From the NCBI GenBank assembly GCA_015832175.1, contig WJXW01000002.1, positions 3,038,001-3,102,000 on the forward strand: DNA of 64,000 nucleotides. Direction: 5' to 3'. The translations under genes and the position numbers were made by a program. Below the pieces are notes generated by a model. That model was given only the letters and a program-made list of their open reading frames with translations, did not search any database and had not been told where the DNA came from. The DNA is from Paraphaeosphaeria minitans (taxonomy: Eukaryota > Ascomycota > Dothideomycetes > Pleosporales > Didymosphaeriaceae). Numbering within the stretch: the stretch's first letter is position 1; each line of letters opens with the position of its first letter. Positions 11,048 through 20,878 of this stretch are shown here, in pieces.

Positions 11048-12615
11048 GGTCACGGCAGTCGAGTTGCGAGTGGCAGGATTGGAGGTCGAGTTGGAGCTTC
11101 CGCGTGCAGGGAGAGCACCGAAGCAGAAGCGCGTTTAGGTCCACATCGCTGAACGCACGGTCCGCCTCTTAGCCTCGTCGGCGGCCGGCGAAACCCACGC
11201 CGCGGAAAACTTCCCATAAGTTTGCGCTGGGACCTGCTCCGTTCTTCTTCCACACAGCTCAGCGTTCGGTAAGTCCACTTCCTGCATTTCCTTTCCCTCT
11301 GCCTAAATGATGAACATTCGTGTCGCCCCTATCATACATACGATGGTGATTGACCCCCAAGCCAAACGGGATATCTGATACCGCAACCCTCCAAGTCACT
11401 TTCTCAACATTTGCGCATATTACAACGCTGACCTCTTCTAGAGCAGAGCACATTCAGCAGCCTTTGGCAGCCGCATGATGAGACGAATCGCACGATGAAC
11501 CTGGATCTAGCGCGAAATGGGATCGCTACACGTAGTAGTACATACGTGCAACACGTCGCCATGTGGGCGATTTCCACCACACATGTAACTGTAGAACCTT
11601 GGGGAAGCTGCAGAAGCAAGATGACCGCGGCGGCACTGGACACAGCAGCTATTCACGAATGTGGGACAAAAGGCCTAGCGTGCTGACTGCTGCAACGTGT
11701 AAGTTTTTTCCATACCTCCACGCACTTTTCATGATGAGCAACATATGTACTATCAAATACCGACCTATACTGGGGATCAAAATATGGTTCGATTACCTGA
11801 GCTTTTTCTAGACACTTTTGTCAACGTCCCACTTCTGTTACCAAATCTAACTCGACGAAGCTTTAGATAACTCATATACGACTTCTTGCAATGCTTCATC
11901 CACGCCTCTTGCTGACCGTGGTACGTTTTTTTCCTCCCCTGCCCCGCGCAATGATGAACGAATTTCCATGCTAGCACTGAAGGGGCAACCCTAATGCTGG
12001 ATCAAACAATTACTTTTCATCTTTCGACTGACTGCCTCCCCAACGCATTCATTAAGTCCCATATTGTTTTAGAGTGCTCGGCTGACTCTGGATGCAGATA
12101 CTTCATCGTTTGACTACTTGCTTCATCGACATAGTGATACCCGCACACCCATCGTGAACTGCAAAACCTTCCTTGAGGTGAAGTATTGGTGTGTACTTTG
12201 ATCCGTTACCTTTCCGACCAACCTCGCTGTGACTTCAGGTACGAATTAAGATAGTTTCTAAATACATTGTGATGCCTATTCTTCCGCCGCCATGTGCCAT
12301 TGCCCAAGCGTACCACTGAATTGTTGTTTCAAACGTAGCTACCTCGAGCCAGTTTGCGGCCTACACTTGTAGCAGCACCGCAGTGTTGTATCCAGAATTT
12401 CATGACGAACAATACAGTGTTGGATTTGGCATGGGCCAATGCTGCACCTCCTTTAGCCAGAAACCGTTTGATTGACCAATGCGCTCTCGGCGAAAATCGG
12501 AGCCGAATGTACATCGAGATCTGATAAGTACGTCTCCACCCAACCTCGAAACTCACCGCAACTTGCACCTGCTGTTTTCACTGGAAGTCATAGCAACAGG
12601 CGAAGGTACGTGAAT
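11048..12615. other. Divergent intergenic region between the RRM gene and SFH5
   Basis: About 1.57 kb holding the promoters of two diverging genes. All frames are short and unlike known proteins. The middle (11700-12450) is moderately AT-rich. A few short pyrimidine tracts precede SFH5. I see no tRNA, repeat array or transposon. Confidence 0.5.
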
Positions 12616-13806
12616 ATGGCGAGCAAACCCGAGGAGCCCTCAACCGCTCCCACAGACGCTGCGATTGCGCCTGTTGAGAAGCAACCCGAAGCACCAAGCT
12701 GCGCCGCAACGCCCCAAGACCCCATGACCGAGAAGCCAGCCGCCCCTCTCGCAGAACCCAGCGAAGAATTCAACAGCGAGAAGCTTTCTGAGCCGAAGAC
12801 GGACGAAACTCCCCCTGCTGCTGCTGCTGCAGCGTCCAATCCTACCGGAGCGCTCGCAGAGAAGCTCTCAGAACTTAAGACGGACGATGCTACCGCTGCT
12901 GCTGCTGCAGCGCCCATTCCCACCCCAGCCCCCGCAGCTTCTGCAGGAGATGTCGAGACCTCTCCTGCTAGCCCATTGTGGCCGGAGACTCCTGCGGAGC
13001 ACCCTCTCACCAATTTCTTTGGCCAGATCGAAGCCCTGACCAAAGAAGCCGCTCACGACGAAGTATATGGAATCACACTCTCGCCCACCAACGAGTTCCA
13101 CACGAAGCTTATCCTACAGAAGTTCTTGCGCGCCAATCAGAACGACCTTGACAAGGCTAAGCAACAGCTCCTGGACACACTCATTTGGCGTAAAGAGTTT
13201 GACCCGACCAAAGCTGCCGGTGAGACGTTCGAGAAGAACCGCTTCGAGGGATTAGGCTGGATTATCCAGGTTGAAGGTGTACCAGAGAGCACGAACAAGA
13301 GCGATGTGGTCACCTTCAACATCTACGGGGCAGTGAAGGACAACAAGAAGACTTTCGGCGACCTCGAAGCCTTCCTGCGCTGGCGCGTCGGCCTAATGGA
13401 GCGTTCGGTCCAGCATCTCAACCTCTCGTCAGCCACGCAGCCCATCCCCGATTTTGGTGCTGGTCCCGATCCTTACCAAGGCATCCAGGTGCACGACTAC
13501 CTCCAAGTCTCCTTCCTCAGGCAAGACCCGCTTGTCAAGGCTGCAACGAAGAAGACCATCGAGGTGCTCGGTCGCTACTATCCCGAGACGCTGTCGCGCA
13601 AGTTCTTCGTCAATGTGCCGGTCGTTATGGGCTGGGTGTACCAGGCTGTCAAGATGATCGTGAGCAAGGAGACGGCGAAGAAGTTCACTGTGCTGAGCTA
13701 CGGGAATGCGCTGGCTGGTGAGCTAGGCAAGGGGCTGCCGAAGGAGTACGGCGGTGAGAAGGGCGCATTGAGCGAGGTTGGAGAGGGGATGAAGCTCGAC
13801 GGCTGA
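12616..13806 (+). CDS. SFH5: Sec14-like phosphatidylinositol transfer protein Sfh5
   Basis: A single exon of 396 residues starting at the first in-frame ATG (12616). Residues 1-125 are acidic, Pro/Ala/Glu-rich and contain a duplicated segment: EKLSEPKTDET with an alanine run and EKLSELKTDDAT with an alanine run. From about residue 130 follow the CRAL-TRIO N-domain (LILQKFLRANQNDLDKAKQQLLDTLIWRKEF) and the lipid-binding domain (VTFNIYGAVKDNK, FLRWRVGLMERSVQHL, YYPETLSRKFFVNVPVVMGWVY, YGGEKGALSE). These are diagnostic of SFH5, a non-classical Sec14 homologue that exchanges phosphatidylinositol, and binds heme in yeast. It probably acts in the cytosol and at ER/plasma membrane contacts. Confidence 0.92.
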   Translation: MASKPEEPSTAPTDAAIAPVEKQPEAPSCAATPQDPMTEKPAAPLAEPSEEFNSEKLSEPKTDETPPAAAAAASNPTGALAEKLSELKTDDATAAAAAAPIPTPAPAASAGDVETSPASPLWPETPAEHPLTNFFGQIEALTKEAAHDEVYGITLSPTNEFHTKLILQKFLRANQNDLDKAKQQLLDTLIWRKEFDPTKAAGETFEKNRFEGLGWIIQVEGVPESTNKSDVVTFNIYGAVKDNKKTFGDLEAFLRWRVGLMERSVQHLNLSSATQPIPDFGAGPDPYQGIQVHDYLQVSFLRQDPLVKAATKKTIEVLGRYYPETLSRKFFVNVPVVMGWVYQAVKMIVSKETAKKFTVLSYGNALAGELGKGLPKEYGGEKGALSEVGEGMKLDG

Positions 13807-14229
13807 GGTGCTCATGCATCCGAGGGAGACGATGATTCGTTCAGATTGACAGCGCTATAGTGGGAGGTGGGAGTCGTGAATCGTAATGGCAGGGAATGGG
13901 AATCTTGGATGTTTTAGCAGCGTTGGTATCTGCAAGTCACCGTAGCATATACCCCACTCATTCGTGCTATTGGAATGGAAAGCGTTTGTCCGTACGCCAT
14001 CATGATGCTGCGACAATGCAATCATTCCCAGGGCGAGCGGCAGCTCATGTATCCGTCTTGCACCTTTGAACTTAGAACACTTTTAAAAACACGATCATGA
14101 CCTCGATGTAGACGGGCATCTAGGTTGAGACAGGTAGTGTATTCGTTGCCAAAGTGTAAACAAGAATGTAATCGCGAACCGCTACAAAATGTATACGTAC
14201 ACAGGTTCTAGCACTAATTCTAGTATTAC
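13807..14229. other. Convergent intergenic region
   Basis: A 423-bp gap between the 3' ends of SFH5 and the lactate dehydrogenase gene, expected to contain both polyadenylation regions. No other feature seen. Confidence 0.5.
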
Positions 14230-15839
14230 TTACAGCTTGGCCTTTTCGGAGTAGTTCGCTGCAGCCTTCTCCTTAGGGCCGACGAGCGGGTCATAGACCC
14301 TGCGCCCCAGCGTGTCTTCTGGAACGGTGGTGGTGTGCAAATGCAGACTCCGCGCATCAACAAGTGTAGGGTTGAGTTCCGATACCTTTGCCACTCCGAT
14401 GAGTCGCATGTTCATTTCCATTTCGTCTTTGAGCAATTGCATCGCGCGGTCTACACCAGGTAGACCGTACGCTGACATGGCGTAAAGGAACGGTCGGCCA
14501 ATGCCAACACCGGTTGCGCCCAGGCAGAGCGCCTTTACGATGTCAGATGCTCGTCGGATACCGCCGTCGATGAAGACTTCGATCTTGTCCTGCATGCCAC
14601 GCTCGCGGAGCGCAGGCATTACTTGGGCGAGAACCTCCACGCCAGAAGGCGCGGTGTCGAGCTGGCGACCTCCGTGGTTGGACAGTACTACGCCCTGCAC
14701 GCCAGCCTCAACAGCCTTGATGACGTCCTCGACACGTTGAACGCCCTTCAAGATGATGGGCATCTTCGTGATGGACTGGAACCAAGGAATGTCTTTCCAG
14801 CTAAGGCTCGGGTCAATAAAGGACGAGATGGCCCGAGCGGCACCCTGGCTGCGGTCCACATCGTTGCCGCCCGAGGACTGCACGTTGGAGCCCACATCCT
14901 GGAACTTTGTGCGCATGTCCTTTTCCCGTCGGCCGAGCTGCGGCGCGTCGACGGTGATGAAGAGACCTTTGCAGCCGCGCTTTTCGGCGTGCTGGACAAT
15001 GCGCTTGGTCACTTCGCGGTCCTTGTTCACGTAGAGCTGCAGCCATTGCACCTGGCCATCTTCGGCAGCGTCCACGATCTCGTCGAACGAGCACGACGCT
15101 AACGTGGGAATCATCTGAATGACGTTGTGTTTCCTTGCGCCTCGCGTGAGGAGGACCTCGCCCTCGGGGTTTCCCAGCTTGCCGAGGGCGGTCGCGGTCA
15201 CGTAGAAGGGCATGTCGGTCTTGGTGCCGAGCATGGTGGTAGACGTGTCTATGTTTTCGACGTCTACGAGGATGCGTGGCCGGAACCATATCTTGTGGAA
15301 GGCGGCATGGTTCTCGCGCATAGTCTGTTGTTGTGCAATTAGTGACTTGCTTGTTGATGATGCTGGTGCCGGTGCTGGTGCTGGCAACCACTCACGATTT
15401 CGTCGTCGGCGCCACTCGAGTAGTATGCCCAAGCCGTCTTCTTCATGACGCGGCGCGCAACATGCTCAAAGTCCATCAGGTTGTAGCACTGCTCGAGGAT
15501 CGGCATGGTCTCGACGCGCTTCTGCCTCTCCTCCTCGTCCGGGTCGACCTCCTTCTCCTCCTGCTCGACCGTCTTCATGTCGACCTCGCCGAGATGATAT
15601 TTTTTGTCGAGATACTTGTCGAGGGTGTCTGGAGGGTGAATGGGCTCGAACTCCTCGGTGGCATCTTTGCCGGCATACTTTAATATGATCTTGGGCCCGC
15701 CCGGATGCTCTGGCAAGAATTCGGTAACATCGTATGCGCGTCCGTGAACAATGACCCAGCACGAGTCCTTGGAGTTGTGCTCGGCCACCTGCTCGCCCGT
15801 GAGCTTGACCTTCTGCGTGTCGTTGCTGTCGCGGTTCAT
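14230..15839 (-). CDS. Flavocytochrome b2-like L-lactate dehydrogenase, without presequence and ending in AKL
   Basis: Two exons (15839-15396, 15324-14230) with a 71-nt intron encode 512 residues. Residues 10-85 are a cytochrome b5 heme domain with axial His45 (EHPGG) and His68 (IHPPD). Residues 120-480 are the FMN-dependent alpha-hydroxy acid dehydrogenase barrel, with YYSSGADDE, LYVNKDR, and the active-site SNHGGRQLD (His365, Arg368). The reaction in the family is L-lactate to pyruvate with electrons passed to cytochrome c. Yeast CYB2 carries a long mitochondrial presequence; here the b5 domain starts almost at once and the C-terminus is KAKL, a match to the peroxisomal PTS1 pattern. Mitochondrial location is therefore doubtful. 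The upstream in-frame codon at 15848 is TTG, so 15839 is the first ATG. Confidence 0.9.
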
Positions 15840-16890
15840 GGTCAGCAATTGATGATGTGCGGATAGGGAAAGAGGGAAAAGAAGAGTACCAGCGGTGTGT
15901 ACGAGTAGATTAAAGCGTGAGCAGACACGCTAGAGGATGGACCAGGATTGTGACGGCGAGATGTGCCTCACATTCCTCGGCACATGTCTCCCCGCAGCAT
16001 CGGAAGATGCTCCCTCCAACCTGGACCAGAGCTAGACCAGAGCCAGCAACCCGGCTTGCTTGCATCACGTGCCGTGCCATTGGCTGCCGGACCGCCCCCG
16101 CGGAGCCGAGTCACGTGATCCGAATTACAGATGGTTGCGATGCTCGATGAGAGGCTCACCTCGCGTGCATGCATATTGAAGAGGCACAACATGGGAAGCT
16201 CAGAAGCTTGGGATATCAAATAGCGAAGCTGGCTCTTCACGGGAGACGCTCTGAAGTACACAGCAGTCAATCCGTCAAGTGCTTCAAAAATAGCAAGCCC
16301 ATGGGCAACCTCCCGCCGCCTCTGCCTCGAGAGGACGGCATGCTGCAGGCCCAGTCCCGTCGCCTCGTACCATTCATTGCGGGGATAGGGAAGCAGGCCG
16401 TGCAGGGCCAATGGCGACGGTGCGGTGCAGCGGGTGCAGCCGCGCTGCTGCTTGCTGCTGCTCTCTCGTACCGTCGCTGCAAGTTTCCTGTCGTCTCCTC
16501 TGCCACTGTTTTCGATGCGCCCCGATCACGATCACGATCAGCCATGCCGGCGCACATCAGTCACATGGCCATGGCCGCCCAGCCAAGCACTGGCCCACAC
16601 TGGCAGCAGCAGCGATGTCACCTGTCGACGCGCTGAGTCGCCCAAGTCCATACCTACGTCAAACCCCGTGAGACCTGCCACCGCCGCCCTCAGACACCAG
16701 CAAACACGCGCCATGCCATCGGACGTCGCGCCGCACTCACAGTCGTCCTCTGCTGCCCTCCGCTCGCACAGCGTTACCTAGCTGTCCGCCGCCTGCTGCC
16801 TTCATCTCCAAGGCTCGGTCCCCCGCACTACTTGCCCGTCGACGCCGCGAACCGCCCTCTGCGTACCACCAAAATCCCCAGCCATAGGCC
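15840..16890. promoter_or_regulatory. Divergent intergenic region between the b2-like dehydrogenase and the Rab gene
   Basis: About 1.05 kb between two diverging start codons. GC-rich, with CAG/CTG-like short runs around 16420-16620. Frames of up to 155 codons here lack motifs and look like by-products of the base composition. Promoter role is inferred from orientation. Confidence 0.5.
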
Positions 16891-18026
16891 ATGGCAAACA
16901 GCCTCGAGGCCAAAATCGTCGTGCTCGGGAGCCAGGGCGTTGGTAAAACGAGTCTCGTACATCGTTATGTCAAGAACGCATTCACACCGCCTACGACACA
17001 GTCCACGATAGGCGCCTCGTTTGTGACCAAAAAGGTCGTCGACATCGACACATCCACCACTGTGCGCCTCCAGATCTGGGACACAGCGGGACAGGAACGG
17101 TTCCGCTCCATCTCAAAACTATACTACAGAGGTACGTGGGTCGCACACATCGCGCTCGAGATGCACACCGAAACGCTTCCAGCACTTCTTGTTTCCCCCA
17201 TCATGTCTAGCTTGTATACTTGGGCACATGCTCCACTTGTTTCTATTTGAACCAGAGTAGACCGGTGTGTTGGGCCCTCCGGTGCTGCCTTACCATGACT
17301 CGAGCTTCGTCATCCCTTAGCCCCCCAAGATCGCACCAGGCTAATATAACGCGAACGTGTCTAGGTGCCAATGCGGGAGTCTTGTGCTATGACATTACCG
17401 ATCCCTCGTCGTTCGACGAAATGGGTCGCTGGCTCAAAGAGCTCAAGCAGAATCTGGGCGACGACATAATCCTGCACATCGTAGGCACGAAGTCCGACAT
17501 CGTCGCTGAAGATCCTTCGCTGCGTCAGGTTCCGTTCGAACGCTGCATCGCTTACGTCGCCGAGCATTTGTATCCGAACCAGGCCACGCCAGGCGCGATG
17601 TCCACAGCATGGCACAACGGGGGGATGGCATCACCTCAGAGCAATCGTTCGAGCGGAATTTGGGGCCAGGAAATTGGGTGGGACTGCTGTCATGAGATTA
17701 GTGCCAAGGATGGGGAAGGCGTGGACGAAGTGTTCCGAGTCATCACGAGAAAGTTGGTCGAGCAACAAAAGAAGAAGTTCCAACAGGAGCATGAAATGCT
17801 GTCATTGACCGGCACTACACCTTGTATCAATGGCAACGGCAACGGTAACGACTATTTCAACTATTCTGGCAGCGGGAACGGGAGTTTTCGTTTGGGCGCA
17901 GGCGACAAGAGACGCAGCTGGATGGGTTTCCCAGCGACACCGAACGTCGGAGGCGATCCGCAGCAGCAATGGATAGAGGACGACATGGAGAGATCCCGCA
18001 CGAGCCAGGGAGGGAGGTGTTGTTGA
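16891..18026 (+). CDS. Rab-like small GTPase with internal insertion and long tail
   Basis: Two exons, 16891-17131 and 17365-18026, across an unusually long 233-nt intron encode 300 residues, against about 200-220 for ordinary Rabs. Seen motifs are the P-loop GSQGVGKT (13-20), STIGASF in switch I, WDTAGQERFRS in switch II, VGTKSD at the guanine-specificity position (where Rabs usually have NKxD), and EISAKDG. A roughly 30-residue Ser/Gly/Asn-rich insertion lies before the EISAK motif. The tail carries an Asn-Gly repeat and ends in GGRCC, a geranylgeranylation signal. It should cycle on endosomal or secretory membranes; the exact Rab class is not clear to me. The join RG-ANAGVLCYDIT is confirmed by the Rab family pattern. 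Confidence 0.86.
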
Positions 18027-18723
18027 CGCATCCCTAAGTTTTGCGGCAAAGCACACTGTTGCGTGATGTAACTTGCAGCGCCTTTGCCACTGTCTGATTG
18101 GATTCACGATACCACCAACCCATTTTCGATACCCTTTTGGCTCAAATCATTCATATTTCCTTGCGCGTCCAAATCTTTCCAGGCGTCGGCGTATACTGTT
18201 CATCTTTCAATTTACACCAGTGGCTGGTCAGTGGGCATGTCTCGTCCAGGTGAAACTGGGCAATGCTGTGCTCCAGCGCTGGTTTTCTTGCGGGGGCGGC
18301 TTTGTCCATGGCCAGCTAGTGCAACAACAGCTATTGCCTGGGTGGGCTCTTGTCTTGTGCTTCGGGTTTGCATCTAGGGGAGCGTTCATTTTGGCACGAC
18401 TTGTTGCATAGCGGTGTATTTGTATTCTTCCTTCGTAACGGCAAGACTTAGGCTCTACTACAGTACTATCAAAAAGAGGACCAATATCAATATGGCGATA
18501 GATCGATTTGACCAAAAGTAAATCGACTTGGTGATGTAGTACATGACGCGCACTCACGAATCGAGTTTACGACAGTAACTACAGGGGTATCTCAGTGTTC
18601 TATGATTCAGTGCAAGCATCTTGCGTATCTCTAGGATTCAGTCCAATGGGGAATACGTGTAAAGCCGATGACCCTTCTACATGCCGTGATACTATATGAG
18701 AGTGTTTCACCGCACATCCACCA
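18027..18723. other. Convergent intergenic region, left border of the GlcNAc cluster
   Basis: A 697-bp gap between the 3' ends of the Rab gene and nagA. No convincing coding frame or repeat. It marks the boundary between unrelated genes and the amino-sugar cluster. Confidence 0.5.
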
Positions 18724-20258
18724 TCAAGCCCTCAACTGGCCATCCTCGCGATCATGAACCTTGACCCCAAACTTCCAAACCTGATCCACCACCACTCGCT
18801 TATCCTCCCCCACCGCACCTTCCAGAACGTCCAAGACCACCAGATCAGCATCCGCCCCCTCCCGCAGCGATCCCTTCACACCCGCCAAGCCCAGCATGCT
18901 CGCTGGCGTCTCCGTCACCGCCTTCAGCGCCTCAGGCACGCTCGCCCCGGTCCAGTTGAGGAAGTTGGTCACGCAGTCGACCAGCTCGATGCTGCTCCCA
19001 GCAATCTTGCCGTTCTCCTCGAGCGTGAGGAGCGCGCCCTGCTTCACGATGCGCGATCCGTTGGTCCAGTCGTACACGCCGTCGGGCATGCCCGACAGAC
19101 ACATGGCATCCGTGACGAGCATCAGCCCCTCGGGGTGCGCGTTGTACGCAATCTTGATCGAGGTCGGGTGGATGTGGATCCCGTCGGCGATGATGCCGAA
19201 GAAGGGCTTGGAGATGGAGGACGATGCTGTGCCCAGGAGGCCGAAGATGCCTGGGTTGCGGTGGTGCAAGGGCTTCATCGCGTTGAACAGGTGCGTGATG
19301 GAGGAGGCGCCGGCTTTGACGCCGAGCTTGGCTTCTTCGTAGGTCGCTTCCGAGTGCCCGATTGAGGCGATGATGCCGAGGGAGGCGAGGGACTGGATGG
19401 CGGAGAGGGCGCCGGGGAGCTCGGGTGCGAGGGTGACGAGCTTGATTGGGGATGGCTGCGTGAGGTTGGAGGGGCCGTAGCAGCTTGCTACCGAGGTGAT
19501 TCCGTCGTGGGGAACTTGCAGGACGGATACGTTGTGGATGCCGTTCTTGGTGGGCGACATGAAGGGGCCTTCGCAGTGGGCACCGAGTGACTCGGAGCCA
19601 AGGGCTGGGTCTCTAGTTGAACCCGATGGGCCAAGATACGGTAGGGCCTGAGCATATTAGTGGCGAGTCGATATTCATGAGGTAAGTCGAGTGGGAGATA
19701 AGGGCCTGTCACACGGAGACTGGCGTAGAGTCCCAAACAGATACATGTGGTATATATCACTCATCGGGCCTGTTTAGGCGGTGGAAACCGAACGAGTGGA
19801 AGAGTGCGCTGACAGACACCTCGAGGCTTTGTGGTGTATGAAGGAAGCAGGTGAAGTACCTTGTGATAGACCTCGGGCCTTTGAGAGGTCAGCGTCGGAA
19901 GGTAGGATGTTACACCTCCTTTGACGAGGTTTCGGTTGACCTGTTGCACTCCCTTGCCGTAGGCTATCGATCCATCCTCTGGAATGACGGAGAAGTCGAA
20001 GCCGTAGGCTCCATTGAGTTGCACATCAATGAGACCTGGCGACAGAATACGGCCACCGAGGTCGATGATATCGTCCGGAGCGGTGAGATGGCCATACAAT
20101 ATCTCTTGACCGTTCAATATCTTCCCGGTCACCGAGCTGACCCATAGGTCTTCGTGGACAAGGTCGGTGCCCTTGACTAGCAGGCAGTTGGTGAACTTTA
20201 CGACGCCCGAGCGCCGAGTAACGGCGGCGGTACCCACTGGGCGCACGGCAGACGGCAT
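18724..20258 (-). CDS. nagA: N-acetylglucosamine-6-phosphate deacetylase
   Basis: Two exons (20258-19860, 19647-18724) with a 212-nt intron encode 440 residues. The protein is an amidohydrolase-superfamily barrel: the early strand GGRILSPGLIDVQLNGAYG, metal and substrate residues in AHCEGPF (His157, Glu159), IGHSEA (His231), THLFNAM (His252), and the catalytic Asp313 in LVTDAM. It removes acetate from GlcNAc-6-P to give glucosamine-6-P, the step before NagB. It is known as dac1 in Trichoderma and DAC1/NAG2 in Candida. It diverges from nag3 across a 620-bp shared promoter. The splice donor GTACTT is weak, but the join HK-ALPYLGPSGS fits the family, while the unspliced frame soon loses similarity. 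The ATG at 20258 is the first one available. Confidence 0.93.
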
Positions 20259-20878
20259 CGTGCAGCGGATGGTGATGCAAGAGCGCACCAGATGGACAGG
20301 GAAGCCGAGATGGAAGGTAGGTAGTGGAAGCGATGAAAGAAGGATCAAGATGAAGGCGACGGGCAATCAGAACGGCAAAGACACAATGTCGGATGCGGTT
20401 GAGACAAGCTCAACATCTCTCACGTCGAGCAGCGGCCTCTCCCGCTTCTTAACAGAATGCGCCACGGGTAGCGATGACGCTGGCGGCGATAGCAGGGACC
20501 CATCGCGGGCATGTCACGTGGACGGGTGAAAGCAACGTTCCTGCGTGTGGGCCTTTGATTGCACAGCGGATCCCAAGGTTGCACGGCGAACGGCGATAGA
20601 CTGCCAGTAGACGCTCTAGGAGTCTAGGGCACTCGGTGGTAGCACTGGAGGTGGCCCTGGTGGGTGGTGGGAGGTGTGGTGCTCCTGCGGGACAGTGCTA
20701 GCAGCGTGGCCCTAGCTCCAAGCGCCGCCCGCGGCTCGTGAATGTAACCGTTGCGCTCACGCCTCTTCCCCATCTTCCATTGTTAACCTTCCGCTGCAAG
20801 TCACGTTCGCGCCTCGCTCCGACCACTACAGATCCGGTCTGCGTTCTGACGCCTACGCGACGGCCTTTGTTCGTCATC
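20259..20878. promoter_or_regulatory. Shared divergent promoter region of nagA and nag3
   Basis: The 620-bp gap separates the start codons of nagA (-) and nag3 (+). Co-regulation from here is expected from the pathway. A CACAA-containing stretch (GACACAATG, near 20378-20386) partly resembles the CACAAA core bound by Ndt80-type regulators; it is a single imperfect match and not proof of a site. Confidence 0.5.
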
